Positions 25,964 through 34,310 of a DNA stretch of 64,000 nucleotides are shown here, piece by piece. The DNA is taken from the NCBI GenBank assembly GCA_027624175.1, contig JAQBXT010000002.1, forward strand, positions 32,596 through 96,595, written 5' to 3'. The stretch is from Pseudomonadota bacterium (GTDB lineage: Bacteria; Pseudomonadota; Gammaproteobacteria; Burkholderiales; SG8-39). Below the pieces are notes generated by a model. The model searched no databases, had not been told where the DNA came from, and saw nothing but the letters and a program-made list of their open reading frames with translations. Position 1 is the first letter of the stretch; each line of letters starts with the position of its first letter. The position numbers and the translations under genes were made by a program.

Positions 25964-26830
25964 ATGTTCCTCGTGTTGCTGCTGGCGGCCGCAGGCGCCG
26001 GCGCCGAAGTACGCGTGACGGACGACTACGGCCGCGAGGTGCGCCTCCCGGCGCCGGCCCGGCGCGTGGTCAGCCTCGCGCCGCACCTCACCGAGCTGAT
26101 GTATGCCGCGGGTGCCGGCGCGCGCCTGGTCGGCGCGCTCCAGTACAGCGACTTTCCGCCCGCAGCGAAGCGCCTGCCGCGCGTGGGCAGCGAGGCCCAG
26201 ATCGACCTCGAAGCGCTGGTCGCGCTGCAGCCCGACCTGGTCGTCGCGTGGCCGAACGCCGGCAGCGCCGCGGCCGTGGAGCGCATCGCCGCACTGGGCA
26301 TTGCGGTATTCCGTTCCGAGCCGCGCGAACTGGAGGACATCGCGCGTACGCTGGAGACGCTGGGGCGCCTGGCGGGCACCGAGGCCGCGGCGCTGGCGGC
26401 GTCCCGGGTGTTCCGCGCGCGCGCCGCGCGCATCGAGCGCCACTACGCCGCGAAACCGCGCGTGCGGGTCTTCTACCAGGTGTGGAACAAGCCGCTGATC
26501 ACCGTGAACGGCGAACACGTGATCAGCAAGGCAATGCGCCTGTGCGGCGGCGAAAACGTGATGGCGGGACTGCCCGGCCTGGCCCCCGAGATCGATCGCG
26601 AACGGGTGCTGCGCGCCGATCCCGAAGTCATTCTGGCGAGCGGCGCCGGCGGCGGCCGGCCGGCCTGGCTGGACGAGTGGCGCGCCTTTGCGACCCTGGC
26701 CGCGGCGCGGGGCGACAACCTCTACGCCATCCGGCCCGAACTGCTGCAGCAGCACACCCCCCGGTTGCTGGAGGGCGCGGAGCTGTTGTGTGGCATTCTC
26801 GAGCAGGTTCGGGCCAAACGGACCCGCTGA
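25952..26830 (+). CDS. btuF: Cobalamin-binding periplasmic protein (BtuF-like)
   Basis: A 292-residue helical-backbone metal receptor, the substrate-binding component of B12 or siderophore ABC importers. The start is ATG 25952 with a signal peptide (MARAMFLVLLLAAAGAGAE). Diagnostic stretches are VSLAPHLTELMYAAGAGARLVGALQYSDFP, RVGSEAQIDLEALVALQPDLVVAW and ISKAMRLCGGENVMAGL. The position opposite the riboswitch-controlled btuB supports corrinoid binding. The permease and ATPase are absent from the window, so it must work with components encoded elsewhere. It is probably transcribed from the shared divergent promoter patch rather than through the riboswitch. Confidence 0.88.
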   Translation: MARAMFLVLLLAAAGAGAEVRVTDDYGREVRLPAPARRVVSLAPHLTELMYAAGAGARLVGALQYSDFPPAAKRLPRVGSEAQIDLEALVALQPDLVVAWPNAGSAAAVERIAALGIAVFRSEPRELEDIARTLETLGRLAGTEAAALAASRVFRARAARIERHYAAKPRVRVFYQVWNKPLITVNGEHVISKAMRLCGGENVMAGLPGLAPEIDRERVLRADPEVILASGAGGGRPAWLDEWRAFATLAAARGDNLYAIRPELLQQHTPRLLEGAELLCGILEQVRAKRTR

Positions 26831-26870
26831 CACATTCTGAGAAATCACATTCAGAACCGCTCCTTATTTC

Positions 26871-26899
26871 TTGACGCAGTAGCGATTTTGAAACATAGT
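26871..26899 (+). promoter_or_regulatory. Sigma-70-like promoter of zapB-zapA-6S RNA
   Basis: TTGACG and CATAGT are 17 bases apart. The predicted transcription start (about 26906) lies after the first possible GTG (26898), which argues for GTG 26907 as the zapB start. An inverted repeat (TTCTGA...TCAGAA) just upstream at about 26835-26856 may mark the btuF transcript end. Confidence 0.5.
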
Positions 26900-26906
26900 G
26901 TGCCGC

Positions 26907-27098
26907 GTGGAGGCGGAGTTCAACTCGCTCGAGTCCAAGGTCGCGCAGTTCGTCGGACTGTGCGAGCGCCTGCGCGCCGAGAATATTTCGCTGCGCCAGG
27001 AACTGGCGAGCGCCCGCAATGACGCCAAGCGCCTGAAAGACAAGATCGAGGGCGCCCGCAGCAAAGTCGAGCATCTGCTGTCGCGCCTGCCCGAGTGA
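26907..27098 (+). CDS. zapB: ZapB-like small coiled-coil protein
   Basis: A 63-residue protein that is almost one continuous coiled coil: EAEFNSLESKVAQFVGLCERLRAENISLRQELASARND and on to LLSRLPE. ZapB-type proteins stabilise the Z-ring through ZapA and link it to the chromosome terminus. The GTG at 26907 is preferred over GTG 26898 because it gives the usual N terminus of this small family and lies at or after the predicted transcript start. Its TGA overlaps the zapA GTG (GTGA). The pairing with zapA is the main reason for the name; sequence alone only shows a leucine-zipper-like protein. Confidence 0.78.
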   Translation: MEAEFNSLESKVAQFVGLCERLRAENISLRQELASARNDAKRLKDKIEGARSKVEHLLSRLPE

Positions 27099-27427
27099 GC
27101 GCGAACGACCGGCGTCCGGCGGACGGCGCCAAGACCATCGAAGTCAATCTGCTGGGGCGCAGCTACCGCGTCGCCTGCAGCGACAGCGAGCGCGAGGCGC
27201 TGCTGCAGGCGGTCGCCTACCTCGAAGGAAAGATGGGCGAGATCAAGAAAGCCGGCAAAGTCGCGGGCACCGAGCGCATCGCCATGATGGCGGCGCTCAA
27301 CGTTGCGCACGAACTGTTGTCGATGCGCCTGGGCGAGGGCTTTGACCTCGGCGCAGCCCGGCGTAGAATCGGCGGCATCGAGGCGATGCTGGAAGCGGCG
27401 CTCGCCAAGCAGGAGAAGTTGTTCTAG
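27095..27427 (+). CDS. zapA: Cell division protein ZapA
   Basis: A 110-residue Z-ring associated protein that crosslinks FtsZ filaments. The N-terminal globular part reads KTIEVNLLGRSYRVACSDSEREALLQAVAYLEGKM, the family hallmark, and the C-terminal half is a long helix (RIAMMAALNVAHELLSMRLG ... EAMLEAALAKQEKLF) for dimer and tetramer formation. Start is GTG 27095, coupled to zapB. As in many proteobacteria, the 6S RNA gene follows directly, starting at the stop codon. Confidence 0.95.
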   Translation: MSANDRRPADGAKTIEVNLLGRSYRVACSDSEREALLQAVAYLEGKMGEIKKAGKVAGTERIAMMAALNVAHELLSMRLGEGFDLGAARRRIGGIEAMLEAALAKQEKLF

Positions 27428-27606
27428 GCTTTGCTCCGACGTTCCCTGCTGTGTTCGACCGGGCTCTAATTTTCCGAACCGATAGCTTCCTTGGGTTGCG
27501 GACCCAGTGTCACTGTTGCGATCGTCCCTCCTTCGGGTGCCGGACGAACCTGAGGTGACCGGTAAGCGACCACCCTGATTAAGCACAGGGTTCGGGAGCA
27601 GAGCCC
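27427..27606 (+). ncRNA. ssrS: 6S RNA
   Basis: The region between zapA and the EVE gene has the 6S RNA layout, about 180 nt. The two ends form a long closing stem: GGCTTTGCTCC...TTCCCTG at the left pairs with CAGGGTTCGGGAGCAGAGCC at the right. The internal segments TCCCTCCTTCGGGTGCCGGACGAACCTGAGG and the central GTGTTCG/GACCC motifs match the betaproteobacterial 6S style, and the location downstream of zapA is the classic one. 6S RNA mimics an open promoter and sequesters sigma-70 RNA polymerase in stationary phase. The exact processed ends are estimated from the stem. Confidence 0.9.
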
Positions 27607-27632
27607 ACCGGCATGCGCGGGGGACTCCACCA

Positions 27633-28091
27633 ATGCAGTTCTGGCTGATGAAGACGGAGCCCGACGAGTGCTCGATCGACGACGCGCTCGCCGCGCCGCG
27701 CCGCATCACGCCCTGGAGCGGGGTGCGCAATTACCAGTCGCGCAACACCATGCGCGATCCGATGCGCGTGGGCGACGGCGTGCTGTTCTACCACTCGAAC
27801 TGCGCTGAGCCGGGCATCGCGGGCCTGGCCGAAGTGGCGTCCGGCAGCCGCCCGGACCCCACGCAGTTCGACCGCAAGGGCGGCTATTACGATCCGCAAT
27901 CGAAGCGCGAGGCGCCGCGCTGGGTGCTGGTGGACATACGTGCGCTGAAGAAAACCCGCCTGGTGCCGATCGCCGAACTGAAGGCACACAAAGCGCTGGC
28001 GAATATGCTCACGCTGCGCCCCGGCAACCGGCTCTCGATCACGCCGGTGAGCGGCGCCGAGTGGCGCTACATCACCGGGAAACTGCTTTGA
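27633..28091 (+). CDS. EVE domain-containing protein
   Basis: A 152-residue single-domain EVE protein (PUA-like fold, related to thymocyte nuclear protein 1). Motifs: [15 protein letters not shown] at the N terminus, [30 protein letters not shown] and the ligand-pocket region [22 protein letters not shown] domains bind modified bases in nucleic acids; the free-standing bacterial form has no settled role. Position directly after 6S RNA is common. It overlaps the TTG start of hemE (TTGA). Confidence 0.93.
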   Translation: MQFWLMKTEPDECSIDDALAAPRRITPWSGVRNYQSRNTMRDPMRVGDGVLFYHSNCAEPGIAGLAEVASGSRPDPTQFDRKGGYYDPQSKREAPRWVLVDIRALKKTRLVPIAELKAHKALANMLTLRPGNRLSITPVSGAEWRYITGKLL

Positions 28092-29161
28092 ACAACGACA
28101 GCCTGCTGCGCGCCCTGGCGCGCGAGCCCACCAGCCATACCCCGGTCTGGCTGATGCGCCAGGCCGGGCGCTACCTGCCGGAATACAACGCGACGCGCGC
28201 GCGCGCGGGCAGCTTTCTCGCCCTCGCCAAGTCGCCGGCGTTCGCCACCGAGGTGACCCTGCAACCTCTGGAGCGCTTTGCGCTCGATGCCGCGATCCTT
28301 TTCTCCGACATCCTGACGGTGCCCGACGCGATGGGGCTCGGCCTGTACTTCGCGGAGGGTGAAGGCCCGCGTTTCGAGCGGCCGCTGCGCGACGAGGCGG
28401 CGATTCGCGCCCTCGCCGCGCCCGACCCGACGGACCGGCTGCGTTATGTGCTCGACGCGGTGCGCGAGATCCGCAAGGCGCTCGCCGGCCGGGTGCCGCT
28501 GATCGGCTTTTCCGGCAGCCCGTTCACTCTCGCCTGTTACATGGTGGAAGGTTCCGGCAGCGACGATTGGCGCGCGCTGAAGACCATGCTCTACGCGCGG
28601 CCGGAGTTGCTGCACCGCATACTGGAAGTGAACGCGCGTGCAGTGACCGACTACCTCAACGCACAGATCGAAGCGGGCGCGCAGGCCGTGATGATTTTCG
28701 ACACCTGGGGCGGCCAGCTCAGCCATGCGGCCTACGAAGAGTTCTCACTCGCCTACTCGCGCCGCGTGATTGCGGCGCTGACCAAGGAAAGCGGCGGGCG
28801 CCGCGTGCCCTCGATCCTGTTCACCAAGGGCGGTGGCGTGTGGCTCGAGGCCATCGCTGCCAGCGGCTGCGACGCGGTGGGTGTCGATTGGACCGTGGAT
28901 CTGGCTGCCGCACGCACGCGCGTCGGGACGCGCGTTGCGTTGCAGGGCAATCTCGATCCGGCCGCGCTGTTTGCGCCGCCCGAGCGCGTGCGCGCGCACG
29001 TGCGACGCGTACTCGATGCCTTCGGCAGCGCACCGGGTCATGTCTTCAATCTCGGGCATGGCATCGCGCCGAAAACTCCGGTGGAAAGCGTCGCCGCGCT
29101 CGTGGACGAAGTGCGCGCTTACAGCGCGAAGATGCGCGCCGCTGCGCAAACAAAGACTTGA
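28088..29161 (+). CDS. hemE: Uroporphyrinogen decarboxylase
   Basis: A 357-residue cytoplasmic enzyme converting uroporphyrinogen III to coproporphyrinogen III in heme synthesis. Start is TTG 28088 overlapping the EVE stop (TTGA); it matches the family N terminus ([32 protein letters not shown]). Active-site landmarks are the [15 protein letters not shown] arginine loop, the [14 protein letters not shown] aspartate, [16 protein letters not shown] and [10 protein letters not shown], and the terminal [12 protein letters not shown] histidine. Normal length. Coupling to the EVE gene is probably just translational economy. Confidence 0.97.
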   Translation: MNNDSLLRALAREPTSHTPVWLMRQAGRYLPEYNATRARAGSFLALAKSPAFATEVTLQPLERFALDAAILFSDILTVPDAMGLGLYFAEGEGPRFERPLRDEAAIRALAAPDPTDRLRYVLDAVREIRKALAGRVPLIGFSGSPFTLACYMVEGSGSDDWRALKTMLYARPELLHRILEVNARAVTDYLNAQIEAGAQAVMIFDTWGGQLSHAAYEEFSLAYSRRVIAALTKESGGRRVPSILFTKGGGVWLEAIAASGCDAVGVDWTVDLAAARTRVGTRVALQGNLDPAALFAPPERVRAHVRRVLDAFGSAPGHVFNLGHGIAPKTPVESVAALVDEVRAYSAKMRAAAQTKT

Positions 29162-29485
29162 CTTATGCACAAAGAGACGTTCTCCCCGGGCAAATTGCGC
29201 TTTCGTGTCGATACTTCCGGGGCATGGGAGTAAGCTATTGAATCACCGGCACAATTACTGATCTCTGCCAGGGCGCACCCGGGGCGGCCTGATGCGGCCG
29301 CCCCGCATGGCGCCCTCATGACTGATTTATTCACAGTCTTATCCACACCCTTGGCGCACAACGAAAAAAGCCTTTGCGCGGCAAGTGTTACCGGCGTAAT
29401 CGCGAAGTTTCGGATCAACTCAAATAAGTAACGCTTTGCCGCTCTTCTGCTTTCCGGCCACGAAAAAATCGGCTTCCCTCTGGCG
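29162..29485. promoter_or_regulatory. hemE-priA intergenic region with three DnaA-box-like sites
   Basis: A 324-base gap without a gene. It holds TTATGCACA (29163-29171), TTATTCACA (29327-29335) and TTATCCACA (29339-29347), each matching the DnaA 9-mer TTATNCACA in the same orientation; the last two are 12 bases apart. A GC-rich hairpin (29281-29304) lies between the first box and the pair. An A-rich stretch (AACGAAAAAAGCC) follows. Transcription of priA presumably begins here. DnaA-dependent control of priA, or a DnaA-titrating site, is possible but unproven. Confidence 0.55.
29281..29304 (+). terminator. Perfect 9-bp GC hairpin downstream of hemE
   Basis: GGGGCGGCC, a six-base loop, and GGCCGCCCC form a perfect stem 120 bases after the hemE stop. 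There is no U-tract, so it is either a Rho-assisted 3' end or an mRNA stabilising hairpin. Confidence 0.45.
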
Positions 29486-31477
29486 ATGAGAATCCTGCGG
29501 GTCGCGCTCGACGTTCCGCTGGCCACGTTGTTCGACTACCTCGCGCCCGATGGGCTCGACGCGCAGCCCGGCGACCGCGTGGTGGTGCCGTTCGGCGCGC
29601 GTTCGCGCGTCGGCATCGTCGTCGAAGCATCCACCGGCAGCACCGTTCCGGCCGCAAAGCTCAAGCCGGTGTCGCGCGTGCTGGACGACGCACCGCGCAT
29701 GCCGGCCCCCTGGCTGGAACTGATGCGCTTTCTTGCGTCCTACTACCAGCGTCCGCTGGGGGAAACGGTGATCGGCGCCCTGCCACCGCGACTGCGCTCC
29801 TTGAAACCCCTGCCGAAGACGATCCGCGATGCGGCCGCGCCGCCGCCGGCGTCGGCGCGCTTCGTGCCGAACCATGCGCCCACCGCCGACCAGTCCCGTG
29901 CCATCGAGCGCATCGGCGGCACGCTGGGAGGATTCCAGCCGTTCCTGCTGCACGGGGTCACCGGCAGCGGCAAGACCGAGATCTACCTGTGGCTGATCTC
30001 GCGCGTGCTGCAGAGCGGCGCGCAGGCATTGGTGATGGTCCCGGAGATCAGCCTGACGCCGCAACTGGAAACGCGCTTTCGCCTCGCGTTTCCCGAGGCG
30101 CGCATCGCGGTGCTGCACAGCGCCCTGCAGGATGTGCCGCGCACCGCGGCCTGGCTCTCTGCGGCGCGCGGCGAGGCCGGGATCGTGCTGGGAACGCGGC
30201 TCGCCGCGCTCACCCCCCTGCCGCGCCTGGCGCTCGTGGTGGTCGATGAAGAGCACGACACCTCCTTCAAGCAGCAGGAGGGCCTGCGTTACTCGGGCCG
30301 CGATGCCGCGGTGATCCGCGCGAAGCTCGCCGGCTGCCCGGTGGTGCTGGGCACCGCAACGCCGTCGCTGGAAACCTGGCACAACACGCTCGCCGGGCGC
30401 TATGAACGCCTGGCGCTTCCCGATCGCGCGGTGCCCGGCGCGCGCATGCCGGCGGTGCGCATGCTCGACTTGCGCCAAGAAGGCGCCGAGCACGGCTTCG
30501 CGCCGGGCCTGCTGGCGGCGATCGGCGAGCGGCTGTCGCGGCGCGAGCAGAGCCTGGTGTTCATCAACCGGCGCGGCTACGCCCCGGTGCTGGCCTGCCA
30601 CGCCTGCGGCTGGACCTCGGGCTGCGAGCGCTGCACCGCGCGCATGGTGCTGCACAAGGTCGACCGGCGGCTGCGCTGCCACCACTGCGGCGACGAGAAT
30701 CCCATCCCGCGCGCCTGCCCGACCTGCGGCAACGTCGACCTGAAGGCCATGGGCCGGGGCACGCAGCGCGTGGAGGAAACGCTGGCGGCGCGTTTTCCCG
30801 GTGCGCGCATCGTGCGCATCGACCGCGACAGCGCGCGCCGGCGCGCCGATCTGGTGCGCACGCTGGAAGGCATCGGGCGCGGCGAGGCCGACATCCTGGT
30901 CGGCACCCAACTGCTCGCCAAGGGCCACGACTTCCCGCTGCTGACCCTGGTCGGCGTGCTGGACGCGGACGGCGGACTGCTGTCCACGGACTACCGCTCC
31001 GCGGAACGCCTGTACGCGACACTCGCGCAAGTCGCGGGCCGCGCGGGGCGGCGCGAGCAACCGGGCGAGGTGCTGGTGCAGACCTTCTACCCCCGGCACC
31101 CACTGTATGCCGCGCTCGCGCGCCACGACTTCGAGGCCTTTGCGGCCTCGCAGCTCGCCGAGCGCGAAGCCGCCGGGTTCCCGCCCTACGTGCACGAGGC
31201 CGCGTTGCGCGCCGAGGCCGGCAAGCTCGCGCAGGCGATGGACTTCCTGCGCGCTGCGACGCGCCTGGTGCCCGTGCCGGACGAAGTGCGGGTCTACGAC
31301 CCCGTGCCGCACGTGATCACGCGACGCGCCGATCTCGAGCGCGCCCAGCTGCTGGTGCAATCGGCCTCGCGACCCGCGCTGCAGGAGTTCCTGCGCGCCT
31401 GGAGCGCACGCCTGTTCGCCACCGCCCCGCGCAACCTGCGCTGGCACCTCGACGTCGATCCCATCGAGTTCGACTGA
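29486..31477 (+). CDS. priA: Primosomal protein N' (replication restart helicase)
   Basis: A 663-residue superfamily 2 helicase that reloads the replisome at stalled forks. Order of domains: N-terminal 3' DNA-binding domain (RVALDVPLATLFDYLAP), Walker A LLHGVTGSGKTEIYLWL (~residue 155), the Walker B DEEHDTSFKQQEG, the zinc-binding insert with four CxxC-type pairs (CHACGW, CERC, CHHCGDEN, CPTCGN), motif V/VI ILVGTQLLAKGHDFP and QVAGRAGRREQPGEVLVQT. All eight zinc ligands are present. It is the expected neighbour of hemE in betaproteobacteria. The shorter-than-E. coli length is normal for this group. Confidence 0.96.
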   Translation: MRILRVALDVPLATLFDYLAPDGLDAQPGDRVVVPFGARSRVGIVVEASTGSTVPAAKLKPVSRVLDDAPRMPAPWLELMRFLASYYQRPLGETVIGALPPRLRSLKPLPKTIRDAAAPPPASARFVPNHAPTADQSRAIERIGGTLGGFQPFLLHGVTGSGKTEIYLWLISRVLQSGAQALVMVPEISLTPQLETRFRLAFPEARIAVLHSALQDVPRTAAWLSAARGEAGIVLGTRLAALTPLPRLALVVVDEEHDTSFKQQEGLRYSGRDAAVIRAKLAGCPVVLGTATPSLETWHNTLAGRYERLALPDRAVPGARMPAVRMLDLRQEGAEHGFAPGLLAAIGERLSRREQSLVFINRRGYAPVLACHACGWTSGCERCTARMVLHKVDRRLRCHHCGDENPIPRACPTCGNVDLKAMGRGTQRVEETLAARFPGARIVRIDRDSARRRADLVRTLEGIGRGEADILVGTQLLAKGHDFPLLTLVGVLDADGGLLSTDYRSAERLYATLAQVAGRAGRREQPGEVLVQTFYPRHPLYAALARHDFEAFAASQLAEREAAGFPPYVHEAALRAEAGKLAQAMDFLRAATRLVPVPDEVRVYDPVPHVITRRADLERAQLLVQSASRPALQEFLRAWSARLFATAPRNLRWHLDVDPIEFD

Positions 31478-31503
31478 AGCCTGCTGCCGTCGTGAAACGA
31501 GGT

Positions 31504-31566
31504 TTATACTACGATTTGTAGTGTTTAGTATAAGTGTTATACTAAACGGCGAAAAACGTAGTATAA
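31504..31566. promoter_or_regulatory. Cluster of four TTATACTA half-sites (putative operator/promoter)
   Basis: TTATACTA occurs at 31504-31511 and 31537-31544, and its complement TAGTATAA at 31526-31533 and 31559-31566. The two central copies form a perfect inverted repeat, TTTAGTATAA-GTG-TTATACTAAA. The region is strikingly AT-rich for this genome. The half-site itself contains a good -10 hexamer (TATACT), so a repressor bound here would occlude RNA polymerase. No separate regulator gene is adjacent; the downstream protein has a possible regulatory role. Confidence 0.55.
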
Positions 31567-31568
31567 GC

Positions 31569-32630
31569 ATGCAAAGACTCGATCTGCAGGCACAAACGCT
31601 CTACGCGGAACTGCTCCAGCGAGTTCTGTCGGACACCATTGCCGCACCGATGGAGAAACTCGGGCGCTCCTTCGTCTCGAAGAAAATCGGCAGGAAGATC
31701 TACTGGTACCTGCAGCACCGCCAAGCCACGGGAATGAAGCAGACCTACCTCGGACCCGAGACGCCCGAGCTTCTCCGGGTCATCGAGTCAAGCAGGGCAG
31801 CAGGCAAGTCCCTCGAACCGGACATCGCCCGCCGCAAGGAACTCTGTACTGCGATCAGGGCCATGGGATTCCCGAGATGGCCGAGGCCCATGATTTCAAC
31901 GCTCGAGACGCTCGCAAACTCCGGCGTCTTTCACCTTGGCGCGATCCTCATCGGGACCCCGGCCTATGCGGCCTGCATCGTGACGCTGGGATTTCGCTCC
32001 ACCATCGGTACGGCATTGACGGGCGATATCGATCTGCAAATAGAACCCGCATCGCAGTCGTCTCTGCCGGACGCTGCGGCGATCAACGTCGGCAGCGTGC
32101 TGGACCGCGTCAAGCTCGGATTCTTTCCCGTGCCCGGCCTCGACCCGAGCAGTCCCACCACGACCTTCAAGGTACGCGATGGAGATCTGATGGTTCAGTT
32201 TCTGACCGCCGACACGCGCGGTGACGGCAAAGCCGTATTTGTAGAGCAGCTTGGGACGGCCGCGCAGCCCATGCCATTCATGGAATACCTCACCCCGGAA
32301 CCGATGAAGGCCGTGCTGCCATTCGATGCGGGCATCCTGGTCAACGTTCCAAACCCGGCGCGGTTCTCCTGGCACAAGCTCATCGTGGCAAGCAACAGGC
32401 CTGCGCACGAACGCGCCAAGGCCCGTAAGGATGTCGAGCAGGCCGCGGACCTGATCTACGCGGTTTTCCAAACCGATTCCGATTCGATAGAGGAAGCATT
32501 CACCGACGCCTACGCGCGCGGCGGACCCTGGGTCAGGAAGCTGAGCAGTGGTATCGCGCGATTGAAATCCCAGCGCGCCGGCGAGTACGAATTGATTCGC
32601 CACGTCGTCGAGAAGCACGCGCCGAACTGA
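31569..32630 (+). CDS. GSU2403-family nucleotidyltransferase fold protein
   Basis: A 353-residue protein from ATG 31569 (MQRLDLQAQTLYAELLQRV). It matches the GSU2403 family of predicted nucleotidyltransferases by its N-terminal block LGRSFVSKKIGRKIYWYLQHR and the core FHLGAILIGTPAYAACIV ... TGDIDLQIEP, where a G-T pair and DxD-like aspartates would bind metal and nucleotide. The C-terminal half is helical and basic. Function is unknown. It splits the housekeeping neighbours priA and argS and has the four-repeat AT-rich upstream region, both suggesting acquisition by transfer. There is no Shine-Dalgarno before the ATG. A defence or toxin-like role is possible but only inferred. Confidence 0.8.
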   Translation: MQRLDLQAQTLYAELLQRVLSDTIAAPMEKLGRSFVSKKIGRKIYWYLQHRQATGMKQTYLGPETPELLRVIESSRAAGKSLEPDIARRKELCTAIRAMGFPRWPRPMISTLETLANSGVFHLGAILIGTPAYAACIVTLGFRSTIGTALTGDIDLQIEPASQSSLPDAAAINVGSVLDRVKLGFFPVPGLDPSSPTTTFKVRDGDLMVQFLTADTRGDGKAVFVEQLGTAAQPMPFMEYLTPEPMKAVLPFDAGILVNVPNPARFSWHKLIVASNRPAHERAKARKDVEQAADLIYAVFQTDSDSIEEAFTDAYARGGPWVRKLSSGIARLKSQRAGEYELIRHVVEKHAPN

Positions 32631-32642
32631 TTCGCGGCAACG

Positions 32643-32648
32643 TATAAT
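32643..32648 (+). promoter_or_regulatory. Consensus -10 element upstream of argS
   Basis: A perfect TATAAT lies 15 bases before the argS ATG, giving a very short leader of about 8 bases. No good -35 hexamer is seen at 16-18 bases upstream. Confidence 0.45.
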
Positions 32649-32663
32649 TCGCGCCCTCTCTCG

Positions 32664-34310
32664 ATGGCTTCCGACCCCAAATCCGAGATCGAACGCATCC
32701 TTACCGAGGGTGTGAAAAAACTGTCATCCGAGCCGATCGAGTTCCATGTGGAACTCGAGAAGCCCCGTAGAGCAGAGCATGGCGACTACTCGAGTTCGGC
32801 GGCACTTCAGCTGGCCAAGATTCTGGCGATGCCGCCGCGCAAGATTGCGGAAAACCTGCAGAAGCTGACTGCTGAAAGCATCGCCAATTCGGGATTGAGC
32901 GAGCCGCTCGAACTGGCGGGTGCAGGATTCCTCAATATCCGCCTGAAGAAGTCGATCAAGCAGAAGACGGTCGCTCGAATCCTCGAGCAGGGCGGCAAGT
33001 ACGGCCACGCAACTGTTCCGGGCGCGGAGAAAGTGATGGTCGAGTTCGTCTCGGCGAACCCCACCGGGCCGCTGCACGTGGGCCACGGCCGCCAGGCGGC
33101 GCTGGGAGATGCGCTCGCCGCGCTGCTCGAAGCGCAAGGCCATGCCGTAACGCGCGAGTTCTACTACAACGACGCCGGCGCACAGATCCAGAACCTCGCG
33201 CTGTCGGTGCAGGCGCGCGCCAGCGGCATGACGCCGGAGGACTCCGGCTGGCCAGCGGACGGTTACCGCGGCGAGTACATCGAGGAGATCGCGCGCAGTT
33301 TCGCCGCGGCCGGCGGCAAGGCGGGGGACCTCGAGGCGGCGCGCCAGTTCGCGGTGGCCGCGCTGCGCAAGGAACAGGATGCGGACCTGCAGGCCTTCGG
33401 CGTGGCGTTCGACGTCTATTACCTCGAATCGAGCCTGTACACCGACGGCAGGGTCGAGTCCGCGGTCAAGGCGCTCGTCGCCAGCGGCAAGACCTACGAG
33501 CGGGACGGTGCGCTGTGGCTGCGCACCACCGAGTACGGCGACGACAAGGATCGCGTGGTGCGCAAGTCCGACGGCAGCTACACCTACTTCGTGCCCGACG
33601 TCGCCTACCACCTCACCAAGTGGGAACGCGGCTTCCGCAAAGTGGTCAACGTACAAGGCACCGATCACCACAGCACCGTAACGCGCGTGCGCGCCGGGCT
33701 GCAGGCGCTCGGCCTGGGCATCCCGCCGGGATACCCCGACTACGTCCTGCACAACCTGGTGAAGGTGGTGCGCGGCGGCGAGGAGGTGAAGATTTCCAAG
33801 CGCGCGGGCAGCTACGTCACGTTGCGCGACCTGATCGACTGGGTCGGGCGAGACGCGGTGCGCTTCTTTCTGGTGTCGCGCCGCGCTGACGCGGATTTCG
33901 TGTTTGATGTCGACCTGGCGCGCTCGCAATCCGACGAGAACCCCGTGTACTACGTGCAGTACGCGCACGCCCGGGTGTGCAGCGTGTTCTCGCAGTGGGG
34001 CGGCGACACCGGCGGGCTCGCCGCCGCGCCGCTCGATTCACTCGCCGGGCCGCGCGAATCGGCGTTGCTGCAGCGATTGGCGGAGTTCCCGGAACTGGTG
34101 GCCACCGCCGCACACGAGCTGGCGCCGCACTCCATCGCGTTCTACCTGCGCGAACTCGCGGGCGAGTTCCACAGCTACTATAATGCCGAGCGCATCCTCG
34201 TCGACGACGAGGCGGCACGCAGGGCGCGCCTGGCGCTGTGCGCAGCGGTCCGCCAGGTGCTTGCCAATGGACTTGCGCTGCTGGGCGTGAGCGCCCCGGA
34301 AAGGATGTGA
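32664..34310 (+). CDS. argS: Arginyl-tRNA synthetase
   Basis: A 548-residue class I aminoacyl-tRNA synthetase. The N-terminal Add-1 domain (residues 1-100) binds the tRNA D-loop. The HIGH-type motif is [21 protein letters not shown] (~residue 135), and the KMSK-type loop reads [16 protein letters not shown]. The DALR anticodon-binding domain ends in [15 protein letters not shown]. Slightly short for ArgS (usual 560-580) but no domain is missing. It is followed directly by the SPOR gene with a one-base overlap of stop and start (TGATG). Confidence 0.96.
   Translation: MASDPKSEIERILTEGVKKLSSEPIEFHVELEKPRRAEHGDYSSSAALQLAKILAMPPRKIAENLQKLTAESIANSGLSEPLELAGAGFLNIRLKKSIKQKTVARILEQGGKYGHATVPGAEKVMVEFVSANPTGPLHVGHGRQAALGDALAALLEAQGHAVTREFYYNDAGAQIQNLALSVQARASGMTPEDSGWPADGYRGEYIEEIARSFAAAGGKAGDLEAARQFAVAALRKEQDADLQAFGVAFDVYYLESSLYTDGRVESAVKALVASGKTYERDGALWLRTTEYGDDKDRVVRKSDGSYTYFVPDVAYHLTKWERGFRKVVNVQGTDHHSTVTRVRAGLQALGLGIPPGYPDYVLHNLVKVVRGGEEVKISKRAGSYVTLRDLIDWVGRDAVRFFLVSRRADADFVFDVDLARSQSDENPVYYVQYAHARVCSVFSQWGGDTGGLAAAPLDSLAGPRESALLQRLAEFPELVATAAHELAPHSIAFYLRELAGEFHSYYNAERILVDDEAARRARLALCAAVRQVLANGLALLGVSAPERM

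Noticed and set aside
29281-29304. Rho-independent terminator for hemE
   Set aside because: Good stem but no U-tract; kept only as a possible hairpin, not as a confident terminator.
29163-29347. Chromosome replication origin at the DnaA-box cluster
   Set aside because: Only three boxes, no AT-rich unwinding element, and none of the usual origin genes nearby; more likely a regulatory or titrating site.
29420-31570. 716-residue minus-strand ORF opposite priA
   Set aside because: Reverse-frame shadow; priA is complete and well conserved on the other strand.
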